DNA of 5,443 bases, from the NCBI GenBank assembly GCA_002712135.1, contig PASO01000003.1:72122-77564 (forward strand), in the 5' to 3' direction. Below, in pieces: positions 1 through 5,443 of this stretch (position 1 is its first letter; the number at the start of each line of letters is the position of its first letter). A program made the translations under genes and the position numbers. This DNA comes from Gammaproteobacteria bacterium. GTDB taxonomy: Bacteria; Pseudomonadota; Gammaproteobacteria; Pseudomonadales; Azotimanducaceae. The notes under the pieces were generated by a model that was given only the letters and a program-made list of their open reading frames with translations, was not told the origin of the DNA and did no database searches.

Positions 1-606
1 ATAACTGTTAACTACGCGCGACGCCAGCAGGGAAGGCGAATGTATGCGGCGCAGACGAGTATGTTGCCCTTGAAGGTAAACATGGCGGGCGTGATACCAG
101 CAATTTTTGCGAGCAGTCTGTTGCTTTTTCCTGCTTCGCTTGGTCAATGGTTTGGTCAATCCGAGGGCATGGAATGGTTACAGGAATTAAGTCTCCACAT
201 AGCGCCTGGGCAGCCGCTTAATATAATTCTATTTTCAGCTGGCATTATCTTCTTTTGCTTCTGGTACACCGCGATCATGTTTAATTCGAAAGAGGTCGCG
301 GATAATCTCAAACGGTCCGGTGCTTTTATTCCCGGCTACCGCCCAGGTGAGCAAACGGCGCGCTACATAGACACAATATTGATGCGACTGACTTTATTTG
401 GGTCCCTTTACATGACATTGGTTTGTCTAATGCCTCAGTTTCTGATCGTGCAGTTCAATGTCACGTTCCAACTCGGCGGGACAGCGTTGCTGATCGTTGT
501 AGTTGTGGTAATGGATTTCATGGCGCAGGTGCAAACACATCTTATGTCCCATCAATATGACTCGCTGATGAAAAAATCAAACCTGCAAAATTTTGGCAGG
601 CGATAG
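1..606 (+). CDS. secY: Protein translocase subunit SecY, C-terminal part (5' end outside window)
   Basis: SecY is the central membrane channel of the SecYEG translocon, through which unfolded proteins are exported or inserted into the inner membrane. The reading frame is open from base 1, so the 201 codons seen here are the C-terminal part; by alignment with E. coli SecY (443 aa) they begin near residue 244. They start in a basic cytoplasmic loop ([10 protein letters not shown]), followed by four hydrophobic stretches at about fragment residues 26-49, 74-93, 129-150 and 160-180, matching transmembrane segments 7-10. The loop motif [12 protein letters not shown] contains the conserved arginine equivalent to E. 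coli R357 (bases 340-342), which is important for SecA-driven translocation. The C-terminus ends in FGRR, as is typical. The ATG at 40 is an internal methionine, not the start. The stop codon overlaps the Shine-Dalgarno of rpmJ, so the two genes are surely co-transcribed. Confidence 0.98.
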   Translation: MTVNYARRQQGRRMYAAQTSMLPLKVNMAGVIPAIFASSLLLFPASLGQWFGQSEGMEWLQELSLHIAPGQPLNIILFSAGIIFFCFWYTAIMFNSKEVADNLKRSGAFIPGYRPGEQTARYIDTILMRLTLFGSLYMTLVCLMPQFLIVQFNVTFQLGGTALLIVVVVVMDFMAQVQTHLMSHQYDSLMKKSNLQNFGRR

Positions 607-609
607 GAG
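605..609 (+). promoter_or_regulatory. Ribosome binding site of rpmJ, overlapping the secY stop codon
   Basis: AGGAG lies 6 bases before the rpmJ ATG at 616 and shares two bases with the TAG stop of secY (604-606). It fixes the rpmJ start and suggests that translation of the two genes is coupled. Confidence 0.85.
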
Positions 610-615
610 CAAAAA

Positions 616-729
616 ATGAAAGTTAGGGCTTCAGTCAAAAAAATGTGTAGAAACTGTCGGATCATCAGACGCAAAGGTGCTGTGCGAGTCATTTGTACAG
701 AACCAAGACACAAGCAACGCCAGGGTTAA
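616..729 (+). CDS. rpmJ: Large ribosomal subunit protein bL36, zinc-binding form
   Basis: bL36 is a tiny late-assembling protein of the 50S subunit that binds 23S rRNA. The ORF encodes 37 residues beginning [14 protein letters not shown] and ending HKQRQG, which is the family signature; E. coli bL36 has 38. The four zinc ligands of the C+ form are present: C11, C14, C27 and H32. A genome with only this copy would depend on zinc for the protein; many gammaproteobacteria also keep a zinc-free paralogue elsewhere, which cannot be judged here. The gene follows secY by 9 bases, its standard place as last gene of the spc operon. Only 14 bases separate its stop from rpsM, far fewer than in E. coli, so it is probably transcribed on into the alpha genes. 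Confidence 0.97.
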   Translation: MKVRASVKKMCRNCRIIRRKGAVRVICTEPRHKQRQG

Positions 730-743
730 TTTAGGAGTTTGGT

Positions 744-1100
744 ATGGCACGTTTAGCGGGAATTAACATTCCAGACAATAAACATACAGGAATTTCCTTG
801 ACCTATATCTATGGTATTGGTCGCAAAGTTGCCAGAGATCTTTGCGATGCTAGTGGCGTTGATCCAAAGGTAAAGGTGCAGGACTTGTCCGAAGGTGAAT
901 TGGATTACCTGCGGAATGAGATCGCTAAGTTAACGGTTGAAGGTGACCTGCGTCGCGCAGAGCAGCTAAACGTTAAACGTTTGTTGGACCTTGGTTGCTA
1001 TAGAGGTATTCGCCATCGACGGAATCTGCCAGTGAATGGGCAGCGATCTAAGACTAACGCAAGAACACGCAAGGGTCCCAAGCGACCCATCAGGAAGTAA
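744..1100 (+). CDS. rpsM: Small ribosomal subunit protein uS13
   Basis: uS13 sits in the head of the 30S subunit, contacts 16S rRNA, forms intersubunit bridges to the 50S subunit, and reaches the P-site tRNA with its basic C-terminal tail. The 118-residue product has the same length as E. coli uS13. Recognisable segments are the N-terminal [14 protein letters not shown], the helical region with [12 protein letters not shown] (residues 23-34), [11 protein letters not shown] (83-93), and the basic tail [14 protein letters not shown] (105-118). An AGGAG at 733-737, 6 bases upstream, fixes the ATG start. In E. coli this gene heads the alpha operon and its leader is the binding target for repressor uS4. 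Here the preceding gap is only 14 bases, so any such target would have to lie inside rpmJ and the start of rpsM. The next gene begins 3 bases after its stop. Confidence 0.98.
   Translation: MARLAGINIPDNKHTGISLTYIYGIGRKVARDLCDASGVDPKVKVQDLSEGELDYLRNEIAKLTVEGDLRRAEQLNVKRLLDLGCYRGIRHRRNLPVNGQRSKTNARTRKGPKRPIRK
1092..1097 (+). promoter_or_regulatory. Ribosome binding site supporting the upstream ATG of rpsK
   Basis: AGGAAG, formed by the last codons of rpsM, lies 6 bases before the ATG at 1104. This spacing favours the long form of uS11 that includes the Glu-Thr tail. The competing GTG at 1149 has no comparably spaced Shine-Dalgarno: the GAGG at 1146-1149 runs into the start codon itself. Confidence 0.7.
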
Positions 1101-1103
1101 TAT

Positions 1104-1538
1104 ATGTCAGAGACAGAGACAGAGACAGAGACAGAGACAGAGATAGAGGTGACACCAGAAGTTGCCTCAACAAGACGCAGGGGAAAGCGCCAGATCGCTG
1201 ATGGGCTTGCGCATATACATGCGTCCTTTAATAACACCATTGTCACCATTACAGATAGACAGGGTGGTGCACTTGCGTGGGCAACTGCAGGTGGTTCTGG
1301 TTTCCGCGGTGCTAGAAAGAGCACGCCGTTTGCGGCGCAGGTAGCAGCAGAGCGCGCGGGTAACGCGGCACTAGAGTATGGTTTGCAAAACCTTGAAGTT
1401 TTTGTTAACGGGCCTGGGCCAGGAAGAGAGGCGGCTGTGCGGGCATTAAATGCGGTGGGTTATCGTATAACGAACATTACGGATGTAACACCGATACCAC
1501 ACAATGGCTGTAGGCCACCAAAGAAACGCCGGGTGTAA
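1104..1538 (+). CDS. rpsK: Small ribosomal subunit protein uS11 with an acidic Glu-Thr N-terminal tail
   Basis: uS11 is a 30S platform protein near the E site and the mRNA exit, where it contacts 16S rRNA and neighbouring platform proteins. From about residue 26 the product is a typical uS11: [16 protein letters not shown], the glycine-rich [24 protein letters not shown], and the C-terminal [15 protein letters not shown]134 corresponds to E. coli N119, known there as an isoaspartate site. The product has 144 residues against 129 in E. coli. The 15 extra residues, [15 protein letters not shown], come from a hexanucleotide repeat and are strongly acidic, whereas the usual uS11 N-terminus is basic. 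I chose the ATG at 1104 because of the well-placed AGGAAG upstream. The GTG at 1149 would give exactly 129 residues and remains a real alternative. The gene lies tightly between rpsM (3-base gap) and rpsD (15-base gap). Confidence 0.95.
   Translation: MSETETETETETEIEVTPEVASTRRRGKRQIADGLAHIHASFNNTIVTITDRQGGALAWATAGGSGFRGARKSTPFAAQVAAERAGNAALEYGLQNLEVFVNGPGPGREAAVRALNAVGYRITNITDVTPIPHNGCRPPKKRRV
1108..1143 (+). repeat. Six-copy hexanucleotide tandem repeat (CAGAGA) in the rpsK start
   Basis: Six perfect copies of CAGAGA run from 1108 to 1143; the next unit is broken by a T at 1144. In the rpsK frame they read as alternating GAG and ACA codons, giving five Glu-Thr pairs followed by Glu-Ile and Glu-Val. 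Because the unit is six bases, gain or loss of a copy by replication slippage would change the tail by two residues without shifting the frame. Confidence 0.97.
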
Positions 1539-1553
1539 GGGAGGGAACGATTA

Positions 1554-2174
1554 ATGGCGAGATACCTTGGACCAAAACTAAAGCTTTCCCGAAGAGAAGG
1601 TACGGATCTTTTCTTGAAGAGCGGTGTCAGGTCTTTTGAGTCAAAATGCCGAGCAGATAGTGCTCCAGGACAACATGGTCAAAGGCGTGGAAGACCATCG
1701 GACTACGCGTTACAGCTACGAGAAAAACAGAAAGTTCGCCGTTTGTATGGCGTTCTGGAAAAGCAGTTTCGAAACTACTACAAGAAGGCAGACAGGCAAA
1801 AAGGCGCAACCGGTGAGAACCTGTTACGCATCTTGGAGCGTCGTCTGGATAACGTGGTTTATAGGATGGGCTTTGGTTCTACGCGAGCGGAGTCGAGACA
1901 ATTGGTTTCCCACAAATCCATCCTAGTTAATGGGTCGGTTGTCAATATACCGTCATACCAGGTTGAGGCTGGTGACGTAGTTGCCATTAGAGAGAAATCC
2001 AAGAATCAATTGCGAATTCAGGGTGCGCTGGCTTTGTCGGGACAACGAGCACCAGTGGAATGGGTTTCAGTAGACACATATAAGCTGGAAGGTTTGTTCA
2101 AGAGTTACCCTGAGCGAGATGAGTTGCCGAAAGAGATCAACGAAAATTTAATCGTTGAGTTGTATTCCAAGTAA
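1554..2174 (+). CDS. rpsD: Small ribosomal subunit protein uS4
   Basis: uS4 is a primary 16S rRNA-binding protein that nucleates assembly of the 30S body and helps maintain decoding accuracy. The 206-residue product equals the E. coli length. The N-terminal domain [20 protein letters not shown] is followed by a single cysteine (C32), so this is the zinc-free form. The S4 RNA-binding domain spans about residues 97-158 ([25 protein letters not shown]), and the C-terminus [12 protein letters not shown] is typical. GGGAGGG at 1539-1545 directly follows the rpsK stop, about 9 bases before the ATG, and is the strongest Shine-Dalgarno in the window. In E. coli uS4 represses the alpha operon by binding a leader pseudoknot before rpsM; that leader is missing here (14-base gap), so this feedback may work differently or not at all. 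Confidence 0.98.
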   Translation: MARYLGPKLKLSRREGTDLFLKSGVRSFESKCRADSAPGQHGQRRGRPSDYALQLREKQKVRRLYGVLEKQFRNYYKKADRQKGATGENLLRILERRLDNVVYRMGFGSTRAESRQLVSHKSILVNGSVVNIPSYQVEAGDVVAIREKSKNQLRIQGALALSGQRAPVEWVSVDTYKLEGLFKSYPERDELPKEINENLIVELYSK

Positions 2175-2223
2175 GCAGAACTAAACCAGAGAATTTTTTT
2201 ATTCTTTCATTGGAAGGTATTTT

Positions 2224-3225
2224 ATGCCCCATTCATCATTAGAGTTTTTGACACCTAAGCACATTCAGGTTGACCAGGTAAGCGATACCAGAGCGACGGT
2301 AGTACTCGAGCCATTAGAGAGAGGCTTCGGCCATACGCTGGGCAATGCGTTAAGACGCATTTTGCTCTCCTCGATGCCAGGCTGTGCAATTACTGAAGTA
2401 GAAATCGATGGAGTATTGCACGAATACAGCACGATTGAAGGTGTTCAGGAAGACGTCATTGAAATTCTGCTTAATCTCAAAGGTGTTGCAGTAAAGCTAA
2501 ATTCGAGTGACGAGGCTGAACTATCTCTAGATAAGTCTGGTTCGGGTCTTGTGACTGCAGGAGACTTTCAACTCGATCACGATGTTGAAATTGCCAACCC
2601 TGATCATGTCATTGCACATTTGAACGAGAGTGGAAATCTTAAGATTCGCGCTAAAGTTAGCAGGGGTCGAGGCTATGAGCCCGCTGATATTCGGATGACG
2701 GATGAGGAAGAAGGGCGTGTAATCGGAACCCTTCTACTCGATGCTTCTTATAGTCCAATTATTCGGGTGTCCTATAACGTTGATAGCGCTCGTGTTCAAC
2801 AGCGTACCGATCTTGATAAGTTGATAATTGATATGGAGAGTAACGGAACGCTTTCTCCGGAAGAAGCAATTCGTCGTGCAGCTACTATTTTGCAACAACA
2901 AGTATCAATTTTTGTTGATCTTGAAAGAGAGAAAGAGCCTGAAGCTCAAGAGGAAGAGGATGAGATTGACCCTATACTCCTGCGTCCTGTTGACGATTTA
3001 GAGCTTACCGTTCGCTCTGCCAATTGTCTGAAGGCAGAGAGCATCTATTACATCGGAGATCTAATTCGTCGTACTGAGGTTGAATTACTTAAGACGCCTA
3101 ATCTGGGCAAGAAGTCGCTGACAGAAATAAAAGACGTTCTAGCTTCCCGAGGGTTGGCTCTCGGTATGCGTCTGGAGAGCTGGCCTCCGGTAAGTCTGCG
3201 CGGTGATGACCGGGTTTTAAGCTAA
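2224..3225 (+). CDS. rpoA: DNA-directed RNA polymerase subunit alpha
   Basis: The alpha subunit dimerises to start RNA polymerase assembly, and its C-terminal domain binds promoter UP elements and activators. The product has 333 residues (329 in E. coli). The N-terminal domain (about 1-235) contains [20 protein letters not shown] (31-50), including the assembly arginine R45. An acidic linker (about 234-249, [16 protein letters not shown]) leads to the C-terminal domain, about 250-320. This domain carries [16 protein letters not shown] with R264, equivalent to the DNA-contacting R265 of E. coli, and the helix-hairpin-helix segment [16 protein letters not shown]. After WPP the tail is about five residues longer than in E. 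coli. The start aligns with the E. coli N-terminus and has GGAAGG at 2212-2217, 6 bases upstream. The 49-base AT-rich gap before it is the widest inside the operon. Confidence 0.98.
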   Translation: MPHSSLEFLTPKHIQVDQVSDTRATVVLEPLERGFGHTLGNALRRILLSSMPGCAITEVEIDGVLHEYSTIEGVQEDVIEILLNLKGVAVKLNSSDEAELSLDKSGSGLVTAGDFQLDHDVEIANPDHVIAHLNESGNLKIRAKVSRGRGYEPADIRMTDEEEGRVIGTLLLDASYSPIIRVSYNVDSARVQQRTDLDKLIIDMESNGTLSPEEAIRRAATILQQQVSIFVDLEREKEPEAQEEEDEIDPILLRPVDDLELTVRSANCLKAESIYYIGDLIRRTEVELLKTPNLGKKSLTEIKDVLASRGLALGMRLESWPPVSLRGDDRVLS

Positions 3226-3255
3226 ACAAAATTTGCGTTATCAGGAATAATCGTC

Positions 3256-3654
3256 ATGCGTCATCGAAAAAGCGGTAGACATCTCAACAGAGACAGTTCT
3301 CATAGAAAAGCCATGTTTCGTAATATGGCCTGCTCTTTACTGGAGCACGAAGTCATTAAGACCACTGTTCCGAAGGCAAAAGAACTCAGGCGAGTAGCGG
3401 AACCTTTGATTACTCTTGCTAAGAGCGATTCTGTTGCTAATAGGCGCCTGGCGTTTTCCCGCACTGGTAGTAAAGCAGTTGTGGGCAAGTTGTTTTCAGA
3501 ACTTGGACCTAGGTACCAGGATCGGCCAGGTGGCTATACGCGAATTCTGAAGTGTGGTTTTCGTGTGGGAGATTCAGCGCCAATGGCGTTCATTGAGTTG
3601 GTCGACCGAGCTATTCCGGAAAATGAAGACGAGTTCGAAGACGACGAGGAATAG
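3256..3654 (+). CDS. rplQ: Large ribosomal subunit protein bL17 with an acidic C-terminal tail
   Basis: bL17 is a bacterial 50S protein located near the peptide exit tunnel region. The product has 132 residues (127 in E. coli). Conserved blocks are [20 protein letters not shown] (1-20), [13 protein letters not shown] (34-46), [20 protein letters not shown] (50-69) and [15 protein letters not shown] (92-106). The last ten residues, [10 protein letters not shown], are almost wholly acidic; the E. coli end is shorter and only mildly acidic (KAEAAAE). An AGGA at 3243-3246 lies 9 bases before the ATG, and the gap after rpoA is 30 bases. It is the usual last gene of the alpha operon, and no further plus-strand gene follows before the convergent uvrA. 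Confidence 0.97.
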   Translation: MRHRKSGRHLNRDSSHRKAMFRNMACSLLEHEVIKTTVPKAKELRRVAEPLITLAKSDSVANRRLAFSRTGSKAVVGKLFSELGPRYQDRPGGYTRILKCGFRVGDSAPMAFIELVDRAIPENEDEFEDDEE

Positions 3655-3911
3655 CGACTCGGAGCCTCCAAGGCATGATTACCTGTGTGTAGGTTTACGA
3701 ACTTCTCCTGTGCACGATCAACATACTTGCCGCGTGTGCTCGTAGTCAGAATCAGATTACTTATTCGCTCGGGCTCTCTGGGTTACCTTCGTCTCTTCCG
3801 CAAGCCTATAGTCCGATGGCGGTTCCCTTACTCCTCCAACTAATCGCGGCGACATATGCTTGTGCAAACGATCATGCTAACCTTCTCTCAGAAAGATAAT
3901 CAAAGAAGTGC
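3655..3911 (+). other. Gap between the convergent genes rplQ and uvrA, no clear gene or terminator
   Basis: Transcripts from both sides end in this 257-base stretch, so terminators are expected. I found only weak inverted repeats: GCCT/AGGC at 3664-3674, ACCT/AGGT around 3681-3694, and a short pairing near 3880-3895 that reads better on the minus strand. None is followed by a T-run in the needed direction. No tRNA-like cloverleaf and no mobile-element ends are visible. Reading frame 3 of the plus strand is open from 3693 to the TAA at 3897-3899 but lacks a good start; it contains a 27-codon ATG ORF at 3816-3899. Termination here may be Rho-dependent. Confidence 0.6.
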
Positions 3912-5443
3912 TTAAGGGAGAACGGGCTTGAGGAACTGGCCGGTGAAGGACTGGGGACACTGAGTCAGTTGCTCTGGTGTTCCAGTCGCAATGATCTCGC
4001 CACCACCGTCTCCGCCTTCAGGTCCCAGATCAACAATCCAGTCTGCTGTTTTGATAACATCGAGGTTATGCTCGATAACGACGATGGTATTGCCGTGATC
4101 GCGTAACCGGTGAATGACTTCAAGTAGCTGTTGGATGTCGTGGAAATGTAAACCTGTTGTGGGTTCATCAAGGATGTAAAGGGTATTGCCGGTATCCCGT
4201 TTGGATAGCTCCCTTGAGAGTTTCACCCGCTGAGCTTCCCCACCGGAAAGTGTAGTCGCGCTCTGTCCGAGTTTGATGTAGCCAAGGCCGACGTCCAGCA
4301 AAGTTTGTAGACGGCGAGCAATCATCGGGACGGCTGAGAGAAACTTAAATGCTTCTTCCACAGTCATTTCCAGGACTTCGTCTATTGATTTACCTTTGTA
4401 GCGAACTTCGAGCGTTTCGCGGTTATAGCGTTTCCCTTTACATTCATCACACGTCACGTAAATATCTGGCAGAAAATGCATTTCCACCTTGATTAGGCCA
4501 TCACCCTGGCAGGCTTCGCAGCGACCACCTTTTACGTTAAAGCTGAATCGACCAGGCTTGTAGCCTCGTGAACGAGCCTCGGATGTCGCGGCAAACAGTT
4601 CTCGGATTGGTGTAAAGATATTGGTGTAAGTGGCAGGGTTGGATCGTGGTGTTCTGCCTATCGCACTCTGATCGATATCCACTACCTTGTCGAGGTTGTC
4701 TAGACCGATTATCGATTCATGAGGCCCTACCGTTGGTGTCGTCGCGCCATTAAGTGCTCGAGCTGCAATTGGATACAAGGTGTGGTTGACCAGAGTCGAC
4801 TTACCGGACCCGGAGACACCGGTGATGCAGGTCATCAGTCCAATGGGTAAGGTTAGATGGACATTCTTTAAATTGTTTCCCGTCGCGCCTTCCAGATGAA
4901 GCATACGGTCTGGATCAGGGATGACCCTAGTATCGGGTATTGGTATCTCGCGTTTTTTTGAAAGGTACTGTCCTGTAATCGATTGATCACAAGCGATTAG
5001 GTCGTCAACAGATCCGAGGGCGACCACATCGCCGCCACGAGCACCTGCTCCAGGTCCGATATCAACAAGAAAGTCAGCGGCTTCAATCGCTTCCTGATCG
5101 TGCTCGACGACAATTACTGTATTCCCAAGGTCTCGTAATCGAGTGAGTGTATTGAGTAATCGCGCATTATCCCGCTGGTGCAAACCGATTGAGGGCTCAT
5201 CAAGGATATACATCACGCCGACGAGGCCTGCTCCTATCTGACTTGCTAGGCGAATGCGCTGAGCTTCCCCACCCGAGAGTGTTTCGGCGCTCCGTGACAA
5301 GGTGAGGTAGTTCAGGCCCACATCTATGAGAAAACTTAACCTAGCACTGATCTCTTTTTGGATTTTCTCGGCGACCTTCCCTCGTTGACCAGTGAGCTTA
5401 AGGGAATCGAAGTATTTATATGCCTCGTGAATTGATAGATTGG
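3912..5443 (-). CDS. uvrA: UvrABC excinuclease subunit A, C-terminal half (5' end outside window)
   Basis: UvrA is the DNA-damage-sensing ATPase that, with UvrB, starts nucleotide excision repair in the cytoplasm. The frame is open to the right edge. The 509 residues present are roughly the C-terminal 54 percent of a protein of about 940. They include the end of the first ABC ATPase, with signature LSGGEAQ (5259-5279) and Walker [10 protein letters not shown]. The second ATPase is complete: Walker [10 protein letters not shown] (4794-4820), a CxxC-19 residues-CxxC zinc finger (4440-4520) involved in DNA and damage recognition, signature LSGGEAQ (4230-4250), and Walker [11 protein letters not shown] (4152-4181). 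All these key residues are intact. The [10 protein letters not shown] segment near 5319 begins with an internal GTG valine, not a start. The end, FLKPVLP, closely matches E. coli FLKPML. The gene converges on rplQ. Its promoter and any LexA site lie outside the window. Confidence 0.98.
   Translation of the reverse strand, partial: NLSIHEAYKYFDSLKLTGQRGKVAEKIQKEISARLSFLIDVGLNYLTLSRSAETLSGGEAQRIRLASQIGAGLVGVMYILDEPSIGLHQRDNARLLNTLTRLRDLGNTVIVVEHDQEAIEAADFLVDIGPGAGARGGDVVALGSVDDLIACDQSITGQYLSKKREIPIPDTRVIPDPDRMLHLEGATGNNLKNVHLTLPIGLMTCITGVSGSGKSTLVNHTLYPIAARALNGATTPTVGPHESIIGLDNLDKVVDIDQSAIGRTPRSNPATYTNIFTPIRELFAATSEARSRGYKPGRFSFNVKGGRCEACQGDGLIKVEMHFLPDIYVTCDECKGKRYNRETLEVRYKGKSIDEVLEMTVEEAFKFLSAVPMIARRLQTLLDVGLGYIKLGQSATTLSGGEAQRVKLSRELSKRDTGNTLYILDEPTTGLHFHDIQQLLEVIHRLRDHGNTIVVIEHNLDVIKTADWIVDLGPEGGDGGGEIIATGTPEQLTQCPQSFTGQFLKPVLP

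Noticed and set aside
693..730. Possible alpha-operon promoter inside rpmJ (TTGTAC at 693-698)
   Set aside because: There is no -10-like hexamer at 16-18 bases spacing; the AT-rich stretch near 725 is too far away.
998..1324. Minus-strand ORF of 108 codons containing a Ser-Val repeat
   Set aside because: It is the antisense shadow of rpsM and rpsK; the Ser-Val run is the CAGAGA repeat read backwards.
2175..2223. AT-rich spacer with seven T's (2194-2200) before rpoA, as a possible terminator or promoter
   Set aside because: Only a 4-base GAAT/ATTC pairing surrounds the T's, there is no GC-rich stem, and the TATTCT at 2200-2205 has no good -35 box at the right distance.
3554..3745. Plus-strand ORF of 63 codons overlapping the end of rplQ
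   Set aside because: More than half lies out of frame within rplQ, and the product resembles no protein family I know.
3965..4171. Minus-strand ORF of 68 codons inside uvrA
   Set aside because: It lies wholly within uvrA in another frame and its product has no recognisable motif.
4228..5273. 17-base identical direct repeat at 4228-4244 and 5257-5273
   Set aside because: Both copies encode the GGEAQR part of the ABC signature in the two ATPase domains of UvrA, so this is conserved protein sequence, not a DNA element.

Overview
The window is a core ribosomal-protein and RNA polymerase segment of a bacterial chromosome. The proteins closely resemble gammaproteobacterial ones: uS13 (118 aa), uS4 (206 aa) and RpoA (333 aa) align almost end to end with the E. 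coli proteins as I remember them. The order secY-rpmJ-rpsM-rpsK-rpsD-rpoA-rplQ is the standard end of the spc operon followed by the alpha operon. Base composition is moderate, and nothing looks horizontally acquired. I would place it in the Gammaproteobacteria, but I cannot name a genus.

Layout. Bases 1-606 hold the C-terminal part of secY (translocon channel), cut by the left edge. rpmJ (bL36, 616-729) is too short for most ORF callers but is clear. rpsM, rpsK, rpsD, rpoA and rplQ follow on the same strand up to 3654, with gaps of 3 to 49 bases and a Shine-Dalgarno-like sequence before each. Bases 3655-3911 are a gap between convergent genes in which I find no convincing gene or intrinsic terminator. 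From 3912 to the right edge, on the minus strand, lies the C-terminal half of uvrA (nucleotide excision repair), cut by the window.

How the genes work together. The plus-strand block makes three small-subunit proteins (uS13, uS11, uS4), two large-subunit proteins (bL36, bL17), the RNA polymerase alpha subunit and the Sec channel, so it links translation, transcription and protein export. The rpmJ-rpsM gap is only 14 bases. There is therefore no room for the long leader with promoter and S4-binding pseudoknot that separates these genes in E. coli, and spc and alpha are probably transcribed together here. uvrA is a separate, oppositely directed unit.

No new biological system is evident. The most unusual feature is the start of rpsK: six copies of a hexanucleotide repeat encode an acidic Glu-Thr tail ahead of an otherwise ordinary uS11, and an in-frame GTG just after it would give a protein of the usual 129 residues. 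bL17 also has an acidic C-terminal tail, and the RpoA linker is strongly acidic.
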